This document shows positions 1 to 5,236 of a stretch of 5,236 nucleotides of DNA, piece after piece. The position numbers and the translations under genes were made by a program. This DNA comes from Chloroflexota bacterium (GTDB lineage: Bacteria > Chloroflexota > Limnocylindria > Limnocylindrales > CSP1-4): contig JAKAHL010000166.1 of assembly GCA_021815005.1 (NCBI GenBank), positions 1 to 5,236 on the forward strand. Reading direction: 5' to 3'. The notes beneath the pieces were generated by a model that saw only the letters and a program-made list of their open reading frames with translations, searched no databases and was not told the DNA's origin. How positions within the stretch are numbered: position 1 is the first letter of the stretch; each line of letters starts with the position of its first letter.

Positions 1-13
1 GTACAGTTCGGGC

Positions 14-61
14 GTCCTGAGAGCCGGTCCCGTGAGCCCGGCGTACCGGTCCAGAGAGGCC
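14..61 (+). repeat. Three direct copies of a PyrR-loop-like motif
   Basis: A short motif of the form GTCC-N-G-N-GAG-(G)CC occurs three times: GTCCTGAGAGCC at 14-25, GTCCCGTGAGCC at 27-38 and GTCCAGAGAGGCC at 49-61. The first two are spaced exactly 13 bases apart; the third starts 22 bases after the second. Each contains the hexaloop pattern CNGNGA (17-22, 30-35, 52-57) closed by a C-G pair, as in PyrR-binding RNAs. Only the third has the complete GG after the loop, so only it fits the family consensus fully; in copies 1 and 2 the U of GUC faces C or must bulge. They could be auxiliary or decayed PyrR sites, or chance similarity in GC-rich DNA. The repeat itself is seen directly; the function is inference. 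Confidence 0.5.
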
Positions 62-74
62 GGGTAGGAGGCCG
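39..74 (+). promoter_or_regulatory. PyrR-binding RNA hairpin in the carA leader
   Basis: The core at 48-61 reads GGUC-CAGAGA-GGCC. The established PyrR-binding consensus is ARUC-CNGNGA-GGYU, and this matches at every position except the outermost pair, where A-U is replaced by a compensatory G-C. Pairs are G48-C61, G49-C60, U50-G59 and C51-G58 around the hexaloop 52-57. Below it, UACC (44-47) can pair with GGUA (63-66) with G62 bulged, and CGGC (39-42) with GCCG (71-74). The lower part therefore contains the AGGAGG ribosome-binding site at 66-71. PyrR binds such loops when UMP/UTP is plentiful. No U-tract terminator is visible between the loop and carA, so translational repression, as described for Mycobacterium smegmatis pyr genes, is more likely than Bacillus-type transcription attenuation. 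No pyrR gene lies in this window. Confidence 0.83.
66..71 (+). promoter_or_regulatory. Shine-Dalgarno of the leader peptide, overlapped by the PyrR hairpin
   Basis: AGGAGG is the strongest ribosome-binding sequence upstream of carA. It lies 4 bases before ATG 76 and more than 60 bases before the GTG at 133, so it serves the leader peptide directly and carA only through coupling. Its first A and last G are paired in the predicted PyrR hairpin and the middle four bases sit in an internal loop, so stabilising the hairpin should hide it. Confidence 0.7.
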
Positions 75-75
75 C

Positions 76-132
76 ATGCACTATCGCTTGCCCGCCGCTG
101 GCGCCCGCGCGCCGCGTACCGCCGGGATCTGA
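76..132 (+). CDS. Putative 18-residue leader peptide upstream of carA
   Basis: ATG 76 follows AGGAGG by 4 bases and opens an 18-codon frame, MHYRLPAAGARAPRTAGI, ending in TGA 130-132. The frame is the same as that of carA, and the TGA is immediately followed by the GTG proposed as the carA start. The peptide has no recognisable domain and no run of pyrimidine-pathway-related or rare codons, so it is unlikely to act by its sequence. The likely role is to load ribosomes at the PyrR-controlled site and hand them to carA by termination-reinitiation. Alternatives are a sequencing error or recent mutation creating the TGA, in which case 76-1296 would be one frame giving CarA a further 19-residue N-terminal extension; or simply that the ATG is unused. 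TGA ends both carA and carB here, so a genetic-code reassignment is not supported. Confidence 0.5.
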   Translation: MHYRLPAAGARAPRTAGI

Positions 133-1296
133 GTGACCCTCCCACCGAACCCCACCCGACCGCCGTTGCCGCGCGCCGACGCGATCGTGGACCCGCGCGT
201 CGGCGACGTCGGCCCGGCCGTGCTCGCCCTCGAGGACGGGACCGTCTTCCCCGGGATCGCCTTCGGGGCGCCGGTGGCCGCGGGCGGGGACCTCGTGGTG
301 AACACCAGCCAGACCGGCTACCAGGAGATCGCCACCGACCCGTCGTACGCCGGCCAGGTCGTGGTCATGACGTACCCGCTGATCGGCAACTACGGCCGGC
401 TGGAGGACGACGACCAGTCGGCGCGGCCGTGGCTCCGCGGCCTGGTGGTCGCCCATGCCACCGCCGCCGTGCTGGACGACGCGCGCCAGCTGGCCACGCT
501 GCTGCGGGACAACGGCATCCCGGCCATCGCGGGCGTGGACACCCGCGCGCTCGCCCGTCGCCTGCGCTCGAGCGGCTGCCAGCGGGCGCTCATCACCCCG
601 CCCGGGATGACCGACCCCGACGAGGCCGTGCGGATGGCCCGGGCCGTGCCCGCCTGGGAGGATCAGGACTTCGTCGCCCAGGTGTCGCCGGCCCAGGTCA
701 GCGAGCTCGGCGACGACCCGGCCGCCCCGCTGATCGCCATCGTTGACTTCGGCCTCAAGGCCAACATCGTGCGCAGCCTCCGGCGCCGCGGGGCCCGGGT
801 CCGGATCCTGCCGCACACCGCGAGCGCGCGCGACGTGCTCGCGGCCGACGTGGACGGTGTGGTCCTCTCCCCCGGGCCAGGCGACCCGGCGCGGTTGGAG
901 GGGCCGGTTGCGCTCGCCCGCCAGATCATCGACGACGGCCGCCCGCTGCTCGGCATCTGCCTGGGCCACCAGATCGTCGCGCTCGCGGCGGGCGCGCAGA
1001 CCGGTCGGCTCCGGTTCGGCCACCACGGCGCCAACCACCCGGTGCAGGACCTCGACACCGGCTACGTCCAGGTGACGGCGCAGAACCACGAGGTCCACGT
1101 GCTGGGCGGGACGCTGCCCGAGTCGTCGGGCTTCCGCGTGAGCCAGCTGAACCTCAACGACCGCTCGGTCGAGGGCCTCCGGCACGCGGACAAGCCCATC
1201 GAGACCGTCCAGTACCACCCGGAGGGGGCCCCGGGACCGCTCGACGCGCTGGCCGTGTTCGACCGGTTCGTGGACGCCGCCCGGAAGGGCGCCTGA
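133..1296 (+). CDS. carA: Carbamoyl-phosphate synthetase small subunit (glutaminase)
   Basis: The 387-residue product (E. coli CarA is 382) hydrolyses glutamine and passes ammonia to CarB for carbamoyl-phosphate synthesis, feeding pyrimidine and arginine pathways in the cytoplasm. The N-terminal CarA domain begins around residue 28 (PAVLALEDG) and includes NTSQTGYQE and DPSY (57-72). A class I glutamine amidotransferase domain covers about 198-382: GPGDP with G248/G250, nucleophile C276 in GICLGHQ, and H362 and E364 of the catalytic triad in YHPE. The GHHGANHPV and QNH (317-319) motifs are also present. The linker before the amidotransferase domain is about 17 residues shorter than in E. coli. 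GTG 133 is chosen because it directly follows an in-frame stop; it has only a weak GGGA at 124-127. About 26 proline-rich N-terminal residues lack counterparts in E. coli, so TTG 166 or GTG 187 are possible starts. QNH is followed by Glu where Gly is usual. Confidence 0.97.
   Translation: MTLPPNPTRPPLPRADAIVDPRVGDVGPAVLALEDGTVFPGIAFGAPVAAGGDLVVNTSQTGYQEIATDPSYAGQVVVMTYPLIGNYGRLEDDDQSARPWLRGLVVAHATAAVLDDARQLATLLRDNGIPAIAGVDTRALARRLRSSGCQRALITPPGMTDPDEAVRMARAVPAWEDQDFVAQVSPAQVSELGDDPAAPLIAIVDFGLKANIVRSLRRRGARVRILPHTASARDVLAADVDGVVLSPGPGDPARLEGPVALARQIIDDGRPLLGICLGHQIVALAAGAQTGRLRFGHHGANHPVQDLDTGYVQVTAQNHEVHVLGGTLPESSGFRVSQLNLNDRSVEGLRHADKPIETVQYHPEGAPGPLDALAVFDRFVDAARKGA
1283..1289 (+). promoter_or_regulatory. 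Ribosome-binding site for carB inside the end of carA
   Basis: GGAAGGG lies within the last carA codons, 11 bases before ATG 1301. The spacing is longer than ideal, and the carA stop is only 4 bases from the carB start. Ribosomes finishing carA probably contribute to carB initiation, keeping the two subunits near equal amounts. Confidence 0.5.
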
Positions 1297-1300
1297 GCGC

Positions 1301-4828
<3,528 letters not shown>

Positions 4829-4842
4829 CGAACCGGGGGCGG

Positions 4843-4878
4843 CCGGCGCGAGACCGCCGGTGCGGGACCGGCATCCGG
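4843..4878 (+). terminator. GC-rich hairpins after carB, possible terminator
   Basis: Two overlapping, mutually exclusive inverted repeats start 14 bases after the carB stop. CCGGC 4843-4847 pairs with GCCGG 4856-4860 around an 8-base loop. CCGGTGC 4857-4863 pairs with GCA-T-CCGG 4871-4878 (seven pairs, T4874 bulged, 7-base loop). There is no U-tract, so this is not a canonical intrinsic terminator, although U-poor hairpins may serve in high-GC genomes. It sits where the carAB transcript would be expected to end, before a gene of different function. Confidence 0.33.
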
Positions 4879-4904
4879 TTGCGCCGCCGGGACGAAGATA
4901 GGGT
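4879..4904 (+). promoter_or_regulatory. Weak promoter candidate for the downstream membrane-protein gene
   Basis: The intergenic region has one AT-richer dip, GAAGATAGGGT. TAGGGT at 4899-4904 fits the TANNNT -10 pattern common in high-GC bacteria. TTGCGC at 4879-4884 resembles a -35, but the spacer is only 14 bases, shorter than the usual 16-18. Initiation near 4911 would give a leader of about 25 bases before ATG 4937. This is a suggestion from pattern only. Confidence 0.3.
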
Positions 4905-4936
4905 GCCACGTCCGCACGCCGCCTGACCGGAGTCCC

Positions 4937-5236
4937 ATGAGCGCATCACAGCCGACCCTGCCCCGCCTCGTCATCGCCCAGCCCGAGGGCGGCTACGTCC
5001 CGGGCGTGTGCAACATCGGCCCCTGGGAGATCCGGCGCCGCTGGGCGTTCGGGATCGCCGGCCTGGCGGTCGCCGCACTGCTCCTGGCCGGGCTCGTCGC
5101 CGCCCACGCTCCCGTGCTCGCCCGCGCCATCGTCCTGCTGCCGGCGTGGGGCGGCGCGTTCTCGGTGCTCCAGGCCCGCCGCCGGTTCTGCGGCGCGTAC
5201 GCCCTGCGCCGCGTGTCGAACTTCGGCGACGGCTAC
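4937..5236 (+). CDS. Small integral membrane protein of unknown function, 5' part only
   Basis: ATG 4937 is preceded by GGAG at 4929-4932 (4-base spacing) and opens a frame of 100 codons with no stop before the window ends, so the gene is truncated by the window edge. The N-terminal 35 residues are soluble and contain GGYVPGVCNIGPWEIRRR (18-35, Cys25). A hydrophobic segment follows at about 37-57 and a second at about 62-80, then LQARRRFCGAYALRRVSNFG (78-97, Cys85). The paired motifs CNIGPxEI-RRR and LQAxxxFCxxxxxxxxxNFG recall small conserved membrane proteins of unknown function seen in high-GC bacteria; this is from memory and no function is assigned. The basic RRR before helix 1 suggests a cytoplasmic N terminus. 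The 108-base gap after carB and its own promoter-like sequence suggest it is not part of the car operon. Confidence 0.75.
   Translation, partial: MSASQPTLPRLVIAQPEGGYVPGVCNIGPWEIRRRWAFGIAGLAVAALLLAGLVAAHAPVLARAIVLLPAWGGAFSVLQARRRFCGAYALRRVSNFGDGY

Noticed and set aside
2..67. A frame open from the left edge to TAG 65-67, possibly the tail of an upstream gene
   Set aside because: The 21 residues do not resemble the C terminus of a pyr-pathway enzyme I recognise, such as dihydroorotase, and the region is better explained by the RNA motifs. It cannot be excluded without upstream sequence.
1..75. A promoter for carAB within the window
   Set aside because: No convincing -35/-10 pair or AT-rich dip is visible before the PyrR hairpin; the promoter is probably to the left of the window.
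100..113. Hairpin GGCGC-CCGC-GCGCC in the leader as an attenuation terminator
   Set aside because: It has only five pairs and no following T-run, and it lies within the leader-peptide codons. It does not look like an intrinsic terminator and is expected by chance at this GC content.
130..132. TGA as a recoded (Trp, Gly or selenocysteine) codon joining the leader peptide to CarA
   Set aside because: TGA ends both carA and carB sensibly, and no homology requires the upstream residues. Termination followed by reinitiation is simpler.

Overview
The window is a very GC-rich stretch (above 70% by eye) carrying the two subunit genes of carbamoyl-phosphate synthetase, carA and carB, complete and in tandem on the + strand. 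They are preceded by an RNA leader that looks regulatory and followed by the start of an unrelated small membrane-protein gene that runs off the right edge. The base composition, the strong avoidance of A/T-ending codons, the PyrR-type leader without an attenuation terminator and the style of the CarA/CarB proteins suggest an actinobacterium or a high-GC Chloroflexota lineage. No marker in the window decides between them.

Layout: 1-132 is the leader. It has a near-perfect PyrR-binding loop (core 48-61) whose hairpin runs into an AGGAGG Shine-Dalgarno (66-71). That site serves an 18-codon leader peptide (76-132), whose TGA directly abuts, in frame, the GTG proposed as the carA start. Two weaker copies of the PyrR-loop motif lie just upstream (14-25 and 27-38). 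133-1296 is carA. 1301-4828 is carB, 4 bases downstream of carA and probably translationally coupled to it. 4829-4936 is an intergenic region with GC-rich hairpins (possible terminator) and a weak promoter candidate. 4937-5236 is the first 100 codons of a putative two-helix (or longer) integral membrane protein of unknown function.

How it works together: CarA hydrolyses glutamine and channels ammonia to CarB, which uses two ATP and bicarbonate to make carbamoyl phosphate for pyrimidines and arginine. The leader implies that the uridine-nucleotide sensor PyrR, encoded elsewhere, represses the operon by covering the first ribosome-binding site (translational repression as known in mycobacteria). 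The twist here is that the protected site belongs to a leader peptide coupled to carA rather than to carA itself. The most interesting points are the three PyrR-like loop motifs, the leader-peptide relay and a roughly 55-residue insertion in CarB. Otherwise the enzyme genes look normal and functional.
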